Shown: in pieces, positions 6,516-14,384 of the stretch | How positions within the stretch are numbered: position 1 is the first letter of the stretch | Layout: every line of letters starts with the position of its first letter | Assembly (NCBI GenBank): GCA_003566875.1 | Contig: PXBQ01000556.1 | Span: 1-16,843 of the forward strand | DNA length: 16,843 nt | Direction of reading: 5' to 3' | Source of the DNA: Spirochaetaceae bacterium | GTDB lineage: Bacteria; Spirochaetota; Spirochaetia; DSM-27196; PXBQ01 | Translations under genes and position numbers: made by a program | Notes under the pieces: generated by a model | Seen by the model: only the letters and a program-made list of their open reading frames with translations | The model's database searches: none | Told to the model about the DNA's origin: nothing

Positions 6516-9500
6516 ATGCCCGCGCGGCGCGACATAAAAAAAATACTGATCGTCGGCTCCGGTCCGATCATGATCGGACAAGCGTGTGAGTTCGATTACT
6601 CCGGCAATCAGGCCGTTAAGGCTTTAAAGGAGGAAGGGTACGAGGTTGTGCTCGTGAACCCGAACCCTGCGACGATCATGACGACTCCGGGTATCGCCGA
6701 CTCGGTGTACATGGATCCGCTCGAAGTCGCGTACGTCGAAGATATTTTCCGTCGTGAGAAACCCGACGCGATTCTCGCGACGATGGGTGGGCAGACCGCG
6801 TTGAATCTGGCGATGGAGCTCGACGCCGCGGGCGTGCTCAAAAAACACGGTGTCGAGGTGCTCGGCGCGTCGATCGACTCGATCAGAAAAGCCGAGGACC
6901 GCGGCGAGTTCAAAAAGGTCATCGAGTCTATCGGCCTCGAGAGTCCGCGCTCGGCTCTGGTCGCGACAATTGCGGAGGCACGAGTTTTCGCCTCGCAGAA
7001 CGGGCTGCCGATCATCATCCGGCCGAGTTTCACATTGGGCGGGCGAGGCGGCAGCATTGCGTCGACCGAGCAACAGCTTGAGTCGTACCTCGAGTGGGCG
7101 TTGTCCGAGAGTCCCGTCCACACCGCGTTGATAGAAGAGTCTCTCGTCGGCTGGAAGGAGTTTGAACTCGAGGTCATGCGTGACCACGCCGATAACGCGG
7201 TCATCGTGTGTTCGATCGAGAACCTCGATCCGATGGGCGTCCATACCGGCGACAGCATCACCGTCGCGCCGATTCAAACGTTGAGCGATCGCGAATATCA
7301 AATCATGAGGACCGCTGCGATCGATATCCTACGGGCGATCGGCGTCGACTGTGGCGGATCGAACGTTCAGTTCGCGGTTAACCCCGAGGACGGCCGAATG
7401 ATCGTAATCGAGATGAACCCGCGCGTCTCGCGTTCGTCGGCGCTCGCGAGCAAAGCCACCGGCTTTCCTATCGCGCGGTGCGCCGCGAGATTGGCGGTCG
7501 GTTTCACGCTCGATGAGATCGTCAACGACATCACGGGTGTAACCGTTTCGTGTTTCGAGCCTTCGCTCGACTACGTCGCGGTCAAGGTCCCGCGTTTCGA
7601 ACTGGAGAAGTTTCCGTCGGGCTACGACGAGCTCGGGACGCAGATGAAATCGGTCGGTGAGTCGCTCGCGATCGGCCGCACTTTCGTCGAGGCGTTGAAC
7701 AAAGCGATCCGTGCGGCCGAGTTCGGATTTTCCGGCCTCGAGGAGCTTATCGGTGTCGCGGAGCCCGAGCTCGAACGTATGATCAAGACGCTTCATCCGC
7801 GCCGACTCTTCGCCGTGTACACGGTAATGCGACGAACCGGGCACCAGTCGATCGCCGAGATCGAGCGGATCACCGGCTACAATCGCTGGTTTTTGTACGA
7901 AATCGCTGAGATGGCGGCGCTAGAAAAACGTATCGAGACCGAAGAGCTATCGGCGGCTATCGTCCGCGAGGCAAAACGCTTCGGCCTTGCCGACGCGCGG
8001 ATCGCGCGTCTCAGCGGAAAACGCGCGAGCGAGATCGAGGCGTTCCGCGAGAAGGTCGGACTGCACGCGACGTACCACTTCGTCGACACGTGTTCGGGCG
8101 AGTTTGCCGCGAATACGCCGTACTTCTACTCGACCTACGGCGAAATCGACGAAGGGGAACCGACACGAGAAAACGGCGTCATCATCCTTGCGAGTGGTCC
8201 CAACCGCATCGGGCAGGGGCTCGAGTTCGACACGTGCTGCACGTTGGCTTCGCTCGCGTATCGCCGGAGGGAGGTCACGACGATCATCGTGAACTCGAAC
8301 CCTGAGACGGTCTCGACCGACTTCAACGTTTCGGATCGTCTCTACATCGAACCGTTGACCGCGGAAGACGTCAAAGCCGTGTTGCGCAAGGAACAGGTTC
8401 GCGACGTCGTTGTTCAACTCGGTGGCCAGACTCCGTTGAACATGGCCGAAGAGCTCGAAGCGGCCGGCGCGCGGATTGTCGGAACGTCGGTCGAGAGTAT
8501 CCAGGCGGCGGAAGACCGGGGCTTGTTCGCGCAGCTGCTCTCGCGGCTCGGACTCCGGCAGCCGGAGAACAAAATGGCCGGCACAACCGAGGAAGTCGAG
8601 CTGTACGCGGCACGAATCGGGTACCCGGTTCTCTTGCGTCCGTCGTTTGTGCTCGGCGGTCGGAGCATGATGATCGCGTACACGCCCGAGGAACTGTCGG
8701 AGTTCCTCGCGAAAGGATTTGTCATCTCGCGCGAACGGCCGGTACTCGTCGATCAATTCCTCGAGGACGCGTTCGAGTACGACCTTGACGCGCTCGGAGA
8801 CGGGGAAAACGTGTACGTCGCGGGGATCATGCAACATATCGAAGCCGCAGGCATTCATTCGGGCGACTCGGCGTGTGTATTCCCGCCGTTCAAGTCCGAC
8901 CGAAAATCTCTCGACCAGATGAAAAAAGCCGCGCTTGAAATCGTCCGCGCGATCGGGGTCAACGGGTTTCTCAACATCCAGTTTGCGGTGAAGGATGGTG
9001 TGTTGTACGTTCTCGAAGTTAATCCACGCGCGTCGAGAACGGTGCCTTTCATCTCGAAAGCGTCGGGCGTTGATCTCGTCGACGCGGCAGTCGGCGTCTG
9101 GCACGGGAAGAATCTGCGCGAACAGGGTCTGATCAACGAAGAAATCACCGGAATCCCGGGCGTCGGATACGGAGAGTGCGTAACGGGCTGGGCGGTCAAA
9201 GAGGCGATGTTCTCGTTCGACAGATTCCGGAACGTCGATCCCCTGCTTGGACCTGAGATGAAGTCGACCGGGGAGGCGATCGGGATCGGGGACAGTTTCG
9301 GTGAGGCGTTTGCAAAAGCGACGTCGGCGACAGGAACGCGCCTTCCGACAGCGGGGCGCGTCTTTGTGTCCGTGCACGATGCCGACAAGGAGACGATGCT
9401 TCCGATCGTCAAGGATCTCGAGTCACTCGGCTTCCTGATCACCGCGACTCGCGGGACCGCGGACTTTCTCTTCCGGCATGGCGTCTTCGCCGAAGTTATC

Positions 9501-9758
9501 CTGAAGGTGCACGAGGGGCACCCGAATATCGTCGATCACCTGCGCTCCGATCGGATCCAGCTCGTAATCAACACGCCGCTCGGCCGATTCACGCAACGCG
9601 ACGACGATTACATTCGGATCGAAACCGTACGGCGGAAGATTCCGTACACGACGACGTCGTCGGCTGCACGCGCCGCGGTTGAAGGCATTCGATACCTGAT
9701 GACCGGCGAGATCACCGCGCGCCGGCTTCCCGAAGGCCGGGCCGTACGCGGCGCATAG
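6516..9758 (+). CDS. carB: Carbamoyl-phosphate synthase large (ammonia) subunit
   Basis: CarB makes carbamoyl phosphate from bicarbonate, ammonia and two ATP. The 1080 residues are full length and contain the expected duplicated ATP-grasp halves. The first begins ILIVGSGPIMIGQACEFDYSG and the second begins at about residue 553 with GVIILASGPNRIGQG. Each half has its RPSF.LGG loop and N-P-R metal-site segment (VIEMNPRVSRSSA and VLEVNPRASRTVP). A C-terminal MGS-type regulatory domain (about 945-1075), the site of allosteric control by UMP, IMP or ornithine in relatives, ends the protein. The start has an optimal AGGAGG six bases upstream. The gene converges on cimA with only 23 bases between the stop codons and no clear terminator. 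Confidence 0.97.
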   Translation: MPARRDIKKILIVGSGPIMIGQACEFDYSGNQAVKALKEEGYEVVLVNPNPATIMTTPGIADSVYMDPLEVAYVEDIFRREKPDAILATMGGQTALNLAMELDAAGVLKKHGVEVLGASIDSIRKAEDRGEFKKVIESIGLESPRSALVATIAEARVFASQNGLPIIIRPSFTLGGRGGSIASTEQQLESYLEWALSESPVHTALIEESLVGWKEFELEVMRDHADNAVIVCSIENLDPMGVHTGDSITVAPIQTLSDREYQIMRTAAIDILRAIGVDCGGSNVQFAVNPEDGRMIVIEMNPRVSRSSALASKATGFPIARCAARLAVGFTLDEIVNDITGVTVSCFEPSLDYVAVKVPRFELEKFPSGYDELGTQMKSVGESLAIGRTFVEALNKAIRAAEFGFSGLEELIGVAEPELERMIKTLHPRRLFAVYTVMRRTGHQSIAEIERITGYNRWFLYEIAEMAALEKRIETEELSAAIVREAKRFGLADARIARLSGKRASEIEAFREKVGLHATYHFVDTCSGEFAANTPYFYSTYGEIDEGEPTRENGVIILASGPNRIGQGLEFDTCCTLASLAYRRREVTTIIVNSNPETVSTDFNVSDRLYIEPLTAEDVKAVLRKEQVRDVVVQLGGQTPLNMAEELEAAGARIVGTSVESIQAAEDRGLFAQLLSRLGLRQPENKMAGTTEEVELYAARIGYPVLLRPSFVLGGRSMMIAYTPEELSEFLAKGFVISRERPVLVDQFLEDAFEYDLDALGDGENVYVAGIMQHIEAAGIHSGDSACVFPPFKSDRKSLDQMKKAALEIVRAIGVNGFLNIQFAVKDGVLYVLEVNPRASRTVPFISKASGVDLVDAAVGVWHGKNLREQGLINEEITGIPGVGYGECVTGWAVKEAMFSFDRFRNVDPLLGPEMKSTGEAIGIGDSFGEAFAKATSATGTRLPTAGRVFVSVHDADKETMLPIVKDLESLGFLITATRGTADFLFRHGVFAEVILKVHEGHPNIVDHLRSDRIQLVINTPLGRFTQRDDDYIRIETVRRKIPYTTTSSAARAAVEGIRYLMTGEITARRLPEGRAVRGA

Positions 9759-9781
9759 CGCTCCAACCGCGAAACGGCCGG

Positions 9782-11350
9782 TCACCGCGCGATGACGAAG
9801 TTATTGTAGTAGTACTCGAGGCTGTCGACGAGAGCCTCCCACGATGCTTCGACGATGTTCTCGTTCACACCGACGGTGTCCCACGAATGCTCGTGATCCG
9901 ATGACGTTATGAAAACTCTGACGCGTGCGGCGGCAGCATTTTCGGGATTGAGAACCCGTACCCGGTAGTCGGTCAGCGTGATTAGCGAGAGGTAGTCGTG
10001 GTGTGGCCCGAGCGCGTCGCGTAACGCCGCATCGAGCGTCTCAACCGGTCCTACACCGACCGCCGCGCCCATTATTTCCTTCGAATCGCTCGTCAGGAAC
10101 AACCGACCGACGGTTTTTGACGGTGTATCGGATGTCTTGAACGATTCGAGGTGATAATTCTTTAGCGTCAACAGAGGGGTGTACATCCCGATCGCTTTGC
10201 GTACGAGCAGATCAAACGACGCTTCGGCCGCCTCGTACTCATATCCTTCGCGTTCGCGATCCTTCAGTACCTTCACGAGAGTATTTACGACATCGGATTT
10301 TTTGTCGAACGAGCCGTAACGCGCAAGTTTATCTACGATCGTCGATTTTCCCGCGAGTTCCGACAGAAGAATCTGACGTTGGTTGCCGACTTCCGCGGCA
10401 TCGATGTGTTCCATCAGAATCGACGCTTTTGCGAGCACGTCGGCGTGTTGACCGGCCTTGTGGCTGAACGCCGCGACTCCGACGTACGGCTGACGCTTGT
10501 CCGGGATTATGTTGGCCTTCTCGGCAACAAACCGAGAGAGCGACGTAAGGTGAACAAGGTTCTTCTTTACCTCCGGGGCGTAACCCATTTTTAGACAAAC
10601 GTTCGGGATTATCGCGCAGAGGTTCGCGTTGCCGCACCGTTCGCCCCAACCGTTTATGGTGCCTTGAATGTGCGTCGCGCCCGCTTCGATCGCGACGAGC
10701 GAGTTCGCGACCGCGGTGCCGCAGTCGTTGTGAAAATGCCCGCCGAGTTTCGGCAATGAATCGATCGGCAAGGCGTTGATAATCGTGTCAACCTCGGACG
10801 GCAAAGTGCCGCCGTTCGTGTCGCACACGATGAGCGTGTCGGCGCCCGCTTCGGCGGCCGTCTTGAGCACTCGCAGCGCGTAGCCGGCGTCGTCCTTGTA
10901 CCCGTCGAAAAAATGCTCCAGGTCGAAGAACACTTCGCGCCCTTCGCCTTTGAGAAAAGAAATCGAGTCTGCGATCATCGCAAGGTTCTCTTCGACGTCG
11001 GTTCCGAGAACTTTTTCGACGTGCGCCTTCCATGTCTTCCCGACGATAATCACGGTTTCGGTCCCGGCGTCGATCAACGCGCGTGTATGTGCGTCGTTCG
11101 CGGCTTTCGTGCCGGGTCTGCGCGTCGAGCCGAACGCAACGATCTTCGCGTGCCGGAACGTCTCTTTTCTACATTGCTCGAAAAACGCGCTTTCTTTCTC
11201 GTTCGAGAGCGGGAACCCGCCCTCAATGTAGTCGATCCCCATCTCGTCGAGTTTGTGAGCGATCTTCAGCTTATCGTCGAGCGTGAAGCTGATTTCCAGA
11301 CCCTGCATTCCGTCGCGCAAGGTCGTGTCGTAGATTACGACGTCCTTCAT
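9782..11350 (-). CDS. cimA: (R)-citramalate synthase
   Basis: CimA condenses pyruvate and acetyl-CoA to citramalate, the first step of the threonine-independent route to 2-oxobutyrate and isoleucine. The 522 residues begin VVIYDTTLRDGMQGLEISF, the DRE-TIM signature of the TIGR00977-type citramalate synthases, with R12-D13, metal ligands H205 and H207 in GGHFHND and the conserved GERCGNANL (236-244). A LeuA-type C-terminal dimer domain (about 395-515) is the expected site of feedback by isoleucine. A strong AAGGAGGG lies just upstream of the ATG. 2-Isopropylmalate synthase and homocitrate synthase are relatives, but the N-terminal motifs favour CimA. The Ile-rich leader peptide and attenuator upstream agree independently with an isoleucine role. 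Confidence 0.92.
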   Translation of the reverse strand: MKDVVIYDTTLRDGMQGLEISFTLDDKLKIAHKLDEMGIDYIEGGFPLSNEKESAFFEQCRKETFRHAKIVAFGSTRRPGTKAANDAHTRALIDAGTETVIIVGKTWKAHVEKVLGTDVEENLAMIADSISFLKGEGREVFFDLEHFFDGYKDDAGYALRVLKTAAEAGADTLIVCDTNGGTLPSEVDTIINALPIDSLPKLGGHFHNDCGTAVANSLVAIEAGATHIQGTINGWGERCGNANLCAIIPNVCLKMGYAPEVKKNLVHLTSLSRFVAEKANIIPDKRQPYVGVAAFSHKAGQHADVLAKASILMEHIDAAEVGNQRQILLSELAGKSTIVDKLARYGSFDKKSDVVNTLVKVLKDREREGYEYEAAEASFDLLVRKAIGMYTPLLTLKNYHLESFKTSDTPSKTVGRLFLTSDSKEIMGAAVGVGPVETLDAALRDALGPHHDYLSLITLTDYRVRVLNPENAAAARVRVFITSSDHEHSWDTVGVNENIVEASWEALVDSLEYYYNNFVIAR

Positions 11351-11429
11351 ATGACCCTCCTTGGGCTCAGCACCGGTAACGCCTGCGTTTCGTTATTAAC
11401 CCTCTTTTATGCGGCCCTGCCGGACGCAC

Positions 11430-11460
11430 AAAAAAAAACCGTCCTTCAGGGAAGGACGGC
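11430..11460 (-). terminator. Intrinsic terminator in the cimA leader (attenuator)
   Basis: On the minus strand the stem is CCGTCCTT (11459-11452) with AAGGACGG (11446-11439), eight perfect pairs around a 5-base loop, followed by nine T residues (11438-11430). It points toward cimA and stands 80 bases before its start codon, with no preceding gene except the leader peptide, which is the geometry of an attenuator. Confidence 0.9.
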
Positions 11461-11520
11461 TTGTACGGTTGTACACGGCTTACCCTTCCCATGGTCGAAG
11501 ACCACAAATAATGAGAATGG
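11439..11520 (-). promoter_or_regulatory. Alternative RNA pairings of the cimA attenuator
   Basis: Minus-strand segments: 1 = CCATTCTC (11520-11513, inside leader codons 11-13), 2 = GGGAAGGG (11490-11483, last codons of the leader peptide), 3 = the terminator 5' arm with CCTTCCC (11455-11449), 4 = AAGGACGG. Segment 1 pairs with 2 (7 of 8, one A-G mismatch), and the 1:2 hairpin is extended by an inner TGGTC/GACCA stem (11504-11492). Segment 2 pairs with 3 over seven perfect pairs plus two G-U pairs, and 3 pairs with 4 to make the terminator. A ribosome stalled at the Ile codons 14-15 would cover segment 1 and allow 2:3 (read-through). A ribosome at the stop codon would cover segment 2 and allow 3:4 (termination). 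Confidence 0.8.
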
Positions 11521-11551
11521 TAATGAGCGCGTAACCGACGGCTGACATCAT
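11480..11551 (-). CDS. Ile/Leu-rich leader peptide of cimA
   Basis: This 23-codon reading frame starts with ATG ATG and ends with TAA just before the cimA leader terminator. Residues 9-15 are LITILII, with Ile at 10, 12, 14 and 15 (all ATT) and Leu at 9, 13 and 18; Thr, a classic co-signal for isoleucine, is at 11. The peptide ends CGLRPWEG. A control region rich in codons for the end product, followed by mutually exclusive hairpins and a terminator ahead of an isoleucine-pathway gene, is the standard layout of ribosome-mediated attenuation. No Shine-Dalgarno is visible before the ATG pair. The same frame stays open upstream to 11746, but a long version would run antisense into the next gene and is unlikely. 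Confidence 0.78.
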   Translation of the reverse strand: MMSAVGYALITILIICGLRPWEG

Positions 11552-11570
11552 GGTTCGATAGCTTGAACGA

Positions 11571-11609
11571 TATCCGGAGAAAGTGTCAAGAGGTATTGTG
11601 TTCCGGATA
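11571..11609 (-). promoter_or_regulatory. Probable cimA leader promoter with flanking 8-bp inverted repeat
   Basis: A consensus -35 box TTGACA lies on the minus strand at 11589-11584. A start about 31 bases further would fall near 11553, right before the leader-peptide ATG. The -10 region is poor (CAAGCT or TCAAGC), so the promoter may need an activator. TATCCGGA (11571-11578) and its exact reverse complement TCCGGATA (11602-11609) flank the -35 box, 23 bases apart, one inside the spacer and one upstream, like an operator. Confidence 0.45.
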
Positions 11610-11638
11610 CGCGGCATCGTTTGTGCGGTGCCGCATCC
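11605..11638. repeat. Imperfect inverted repeat in the divergent control region
   Basis: GGAT-(AC)-GCGGCA (11605-11616) faces TGCCGC-ATCC (11629-11638), ten pairs with a 2-base bulge and a 12-base centre. It lies between the cimA-side -35 box and the promoter of the rightward gene, so it might bind a regulator of either. There is no T-tract, so it is not a terminator. Confidence 0.4.
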
Positions 11639-11654
11639 TGAATTGCCGTAATCG

Positions 11655-11683
11655 TTGACGGTAGAGTCGCGAACGACTAAGAT
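11655..11683 (+). promoter_or_regulatory. Sigma-70-type promoter for the 11696 gene
   Basis: TTGACG (11655-11660), a 17-base spacer and TAAGAT (11678-11683) are a close match to the vegetative consensus. The expected start at about 11690 leaves at most about 6 untranslated bases before the ATG at 11696, and no Shine-Dalgarno fits there. Confidence 0.75.
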
Positions 11684-11695
11684 TCTAAGCAATCT

Positions 11696-13366
11696 ATGGA
11701 ACAACCTTCCGTTTTTGAGAAACTCGCCTCGCGCCTTTCGGATCAAGAACGAACTGCGATGCTCGAGCGGATTCGGTCGTCGGTGCCGTACGATGCCGCG
11801 CCGATCGTGCGCGACCGAGTAGCGACCGTCGCAGATGTGGAATCGGAGTTCGGAAAATTCAGCTTTTTCCGCAAGGTGATCGTTTTGTTTCGATCCCTGA
11901 TCGCCGGGCTCACACGGGAGGAGGTGGTAGAAGACTTTTTGTTGCGCGACCTCGGACGGGGCATCCAGTCTAAGAACTCGAAGCTTATAGACGTCCGACG
12001 GAAGCTTTTTCTTCCTGGCTTCCGTTCAGCCGTCGCCTCGTTGGATCGGGCGGTGCAGATCTTCTCGCGTCCGGTGATCGGCGCGTACGAGTCGGAGTTC
12101 TTCGCATTGTTGGTTCGTGTCGAGTTCCCCGAAGTACACGAGAGAATCGAGGCCGAGACCGATCCGGCGCGCATTCATTCTGAGGATCCTGATCTTTCCG
12201 ACAATGGTATCAAGCGCGCGATGAACGCGAATCTCGAGCTCGCCCTCGAGACCTTGCCGTCTGCGACTCGCGAAACGACGTATCGCAACGCAAGGTTCCT
12301 TACCGTGATCCGCAATGTGGCCGCGTTCGAATTCCGGTCGATTCTTGGACCGTTTGGGGGCGCCGAGGGTCCCCACTCGGGGTGCCCTTTTGATCGACTC
12401 AGGGACCCGGTGACAAAACTTGCCGGTCTGATGGCGTCGCTCAACGACGTGCCGACCGGTGGTTTTCTCGAGGCCGTTGCGTTGTACCACTCACCCGACA
12501 TCGCAGAGGCGTCGGATACCGAGATGGAACGGCGCGTCTCGAGTTTTATCGCGCCGGCGGGGGAGGCGCTCAACGAGATCCGTGATTTCATCAAGACGAT
12601 GCCGCTGACCGAGATAGCGCGTATAGTGAATAATCGAATCGACCTGGTGCTTCATGAGCCGCCCGGCGGGGAAGACTGGTTCGTGTTGTACCGGCGGTTT
12701 TGGAACGAACGGAACGAACGTTTGTTCAAACAGTACGCGGAGAAGGCCGCGCGCGAAGCGTTGACACGCGAAGCTATACAGCTCACGAACGAACTCGCAA
12801 AACCCGGGAGTTCGCCGGAACGTATCGGTCCCGGCCGGTTTGCGTTTTCTCTTGGAGTTGCCGAGTACGTGTATCGTGGGTTGTTTCTCGGCGGAATGGC
12901 GACACCGTTGAAGACTCTTCTTATCGACGGGGATTTTTACAAGGACGCCAACCGTGACGAGTTTACCGCGGCGTACAACGCGGCGGCTCGATTTGGCGAC
13001 ACGATCGATTCGTTTCGGTACCGGGCGGGTCCTGACGGTCCTCTGGGTAATGAACTTCGGACGGCCGCCGGACACGGGCCTGACGGGCGTAGGCGTTACG
13101 AGGCGGCTCTCGAAGCAATAGAAGGCGAGGCCGAGAAGATCGTGAACAATATCGTCGAAAACTTCCGTTCGATTTATAACGTCGTGAACGGCGTGCTTTA
13201 CGGTGAATCGGGAGGACGGTACGACACGTTGACCAACATCGGCCAAATCGCGGGACGGCACAATAAAGAGTACCAGCGTACACTCGCACGCGTACAGGCA
13301 TGGGCGCAGACGTGCACCGATGTAGTCGGGCGTGCGTACGATCTTGATGCGCGGAGTCGCGCGTGA
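11696..13366 (+). CDS. Uncharacterised spirochaete-type protein (resembles DUF5312)
   Basis: I cannot assign a function to this 556-residue protein. It is predicted soluble: I see no signal peptide and no clear membrane segment. It reads as mostly helical, with many charged residues and few cysteines. Recognisable stretches are the N-terminal FEKLASRLSDQERTAMLERI, FSFFRKVIVLFRSLIAGLTREEVVEDFLL (about 55-83), and a C-terminal region ENFRSIYNVVNGVLYGESGGRYDTLTNIG (about 490-520) that may be the family core. The composition recalls the DUF5312 family, which I associate with spirochaetes; this is recall, not a search. Codon use matches the neighbours, so it is a resident gene. It has its own promoter, a near-leaderless start, and a 4-base GTGA overlap with pgeF, so the two proteins are likely made together. 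Confidence 0.7.
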   Translation: MEQPSVFEKLASRLSDQERTAMLERIRSSVPYDAAPIVRDRVATVADVESEFGKFSFFRKVIVLFRSLIAGLTREEVVEDFLLRDLGRGIQSKNSKLIDVRRKLFLPGFRSAVASLDRAVQIFSRPVIGAYESEFFALLVRVEFPEVHERIEAETDPARIHSEDPDLSDNGIKRAMNANLELALETLPSATRETTYRNARFLTVIRNVAAFEFRSILGPFGGAEGPHSGCPFDRLRDPVTKLAGLMASLNDVPTGGFLEAVALYHSPDIAEASDTEMERRVSSFIAPAGEALNEIRDFIKTMPLTEIARIVNNRIDLVLHEPPGGEDWFVLYRRFWNERNERLFKQYAEKAAREALTREAIQLTNELAKPGSSPERIGPGRFAFSLGVAEYVYRGLFLGGMATPLKTLLIDGDFYKDANRDEFTAAYNAAARFGDTIDSFRYRAGPDGPLGNELRTAAGHGPDGRRRYEAALEAIEGEAEKIVNNIVENFRSIYNVVNGVLYGESGGRYDTLTNIGQIAGRHNKEYQRTLARVQAWAQTCTDVVGRAYDLDARSRA

Positions 13367-14112
13367 CCGTCGATTCGGTGACGCTGTCGGCCCTTCCTCG
13401 GCGCGGTAACTGGATAGAGTTGCCGTTCGCCATGCCGGCTTTTTTTTCGACGCGGACGGCCGGCGACATGGGCCGTTCGTTCGAGACGGAAAACGCCAAC
13501 CGAATCGCCGCGCTCGGGGATGTCGGGCTTACCGCGTCCGACGTGGTGTGGGTGAAGCAGGAACACACACGAGACGTGATGTACGTGTCCGAACGGAACG
13601 CTGGACTCAAGAGCAGTGATACGGTTCGGTCTCCGGTCGTTGCCGACGGTGTGCTCTTGTCGGGAAAGACGGAGTATCGCGCCGCCGGTGTAACGGTGGC
13701 CGACTGCCTTCCGATTTACGTGCATAATAAGCGCGATGGAGTTACGGGCGTTCTGCACTCCGGATGGAAGGGAACGGGAATCCTCGATCGCGCGCTCGAG
13801 ATCCTTGGGGCCGATACGGACGTGCTTTTCGGACCGTGCATCGCACGTCTGTGTTACGCGGTTCCGGTCGAACGCGCGATGGCGTTCGCATCCGAGTGGG
13901 GAGACGAATGCGTCGAGAACCGCGGCGGCCGGTGGTTTCTCGACATAAGGCGCGCGAATTTAAGGATTGCCGAACGGCGTGGGGTCCGGTCGGTATGTGT
14001 CGTCTCCGACTGTACGCACTGCAACCCCGAGCTTTGGTCGTATCGCCGTGACGGCAGGATGGGCTATGGACTCGCGGTGGCCGTTGTCCGAAAGGATGAT
14101 CGTCAGCGATAG
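13363..14112 (+). CDS. pgeF: PgeF/YfiH-type polyphenol oxidase family protein
   Basis: The 249-residue protein belongs to the YfiH/PgeF (DUF152, multicopper-like laccase) family. Members act on purine nucleosides in vitro, and E. coli PgeF keeps wrong amino acids out of peptidoglycan precursors. The metal/catalytic residues are present: H68 in KQEH, C115 in VADCLP and H132 in LHSGWKG. GPCIARLCYAV (157-167) and the C-terminal CTHCNPELWSYRRDG complete the family pattern. GTG at 13363 is the start, with CGGAG six bases upstream; it overlaps the stop of the previous gene, so translation is coupled. No intrinsic terminator follows on the plus strand. Confidence 0.9.
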   Translation: MTVDSVTLSALPRRGNWIELPFAMPAFFSTRTAGDMGRSFETENANRIAALGDVGLTASDVVWVKQEHTRDVMYVSERNAGLKSSDTVRSPVVADGVLLSGKTEYRAAGVTVADCLPIYVHNKRDGVTGVLHSGWKGTGILDRALEILGADTDVLFGPCIARLCYAVPVERAMAFASEWGDECVENRGGRWFLDIRRANLRIAERRGVRSVCVVSDCTHCNPELWSYRRDGRMGYGLAVAVVRKDDRQR

Positions 14113-14170
14113 ACGGGGCAAAACCCAAAAAATCATCCCGGCATGAGCGCGGGCGAAACCGGCGTAACAT

Positions 14171-14195
14171 ACATTTATGTCGACATTAATGTCGA
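14171..14195. promoter_or_regulatory. Tandem 12-bp palindromic repeat, probable regulator site upstream of gltB
   Basis: The units ACATTTATGTCG (14171-14182) and ACATTAATGTCG (14183-14194) are adjacent and differ at one base. Each is itself an ACAT-NN-ATGT palindrome, and together they contain the perfect 16-bp palindrome TCGACATTAATGTCGA (14180-14195). The centre lies about 228 bases upstream of the predicted gltB transcription start, a distance suited to an enhancer site for a sigma-54 activator. The sequence does not match the NtrC consensus that I know. Confidence 0.6.
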
Positions 14196-14384
14196 AAATC
14201 CTACGGATTTGTAGCATCTCTCGACGTTTTCTTGTTCCGCTCGGTCGATTTGGGAGATCTCGCAACATCAGACGTGAGGTTTTTGCGAAAAGCGGCTGCG
14301 TAAGTTTTTTCCCGTTAATGATATATAGAAAATCGATCGAGCATTTCCAGGAAACCTGTGAAGATAACAATCCTGTCGGTACAT

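Noticed and set aside
7947..9377. A 476-codon open frame on the minus strand inside carB
   Set aside because: It is fully antisense to well-conserved CarB sequence, its product is Arg/Asp-rich with no recognisable motif, and such shadow frames are expected from the codon bias of this genome.
11341..11347. AAGGACG in the first codons of cimA repeats terminator segment 4
   Set aside because: It could in principle pair with segment 3, but seven bases shared with codons 2-4 are probably coincidence.
14134..14152. GC-rich imperfect hairpin after pgeF, with T residues on the minus strand
   Set aside because: The stem has a bulge, the T-run is offset by four bases, and no minus-strand gene needs a terminator there; it does not work as a plus-strand terminator.
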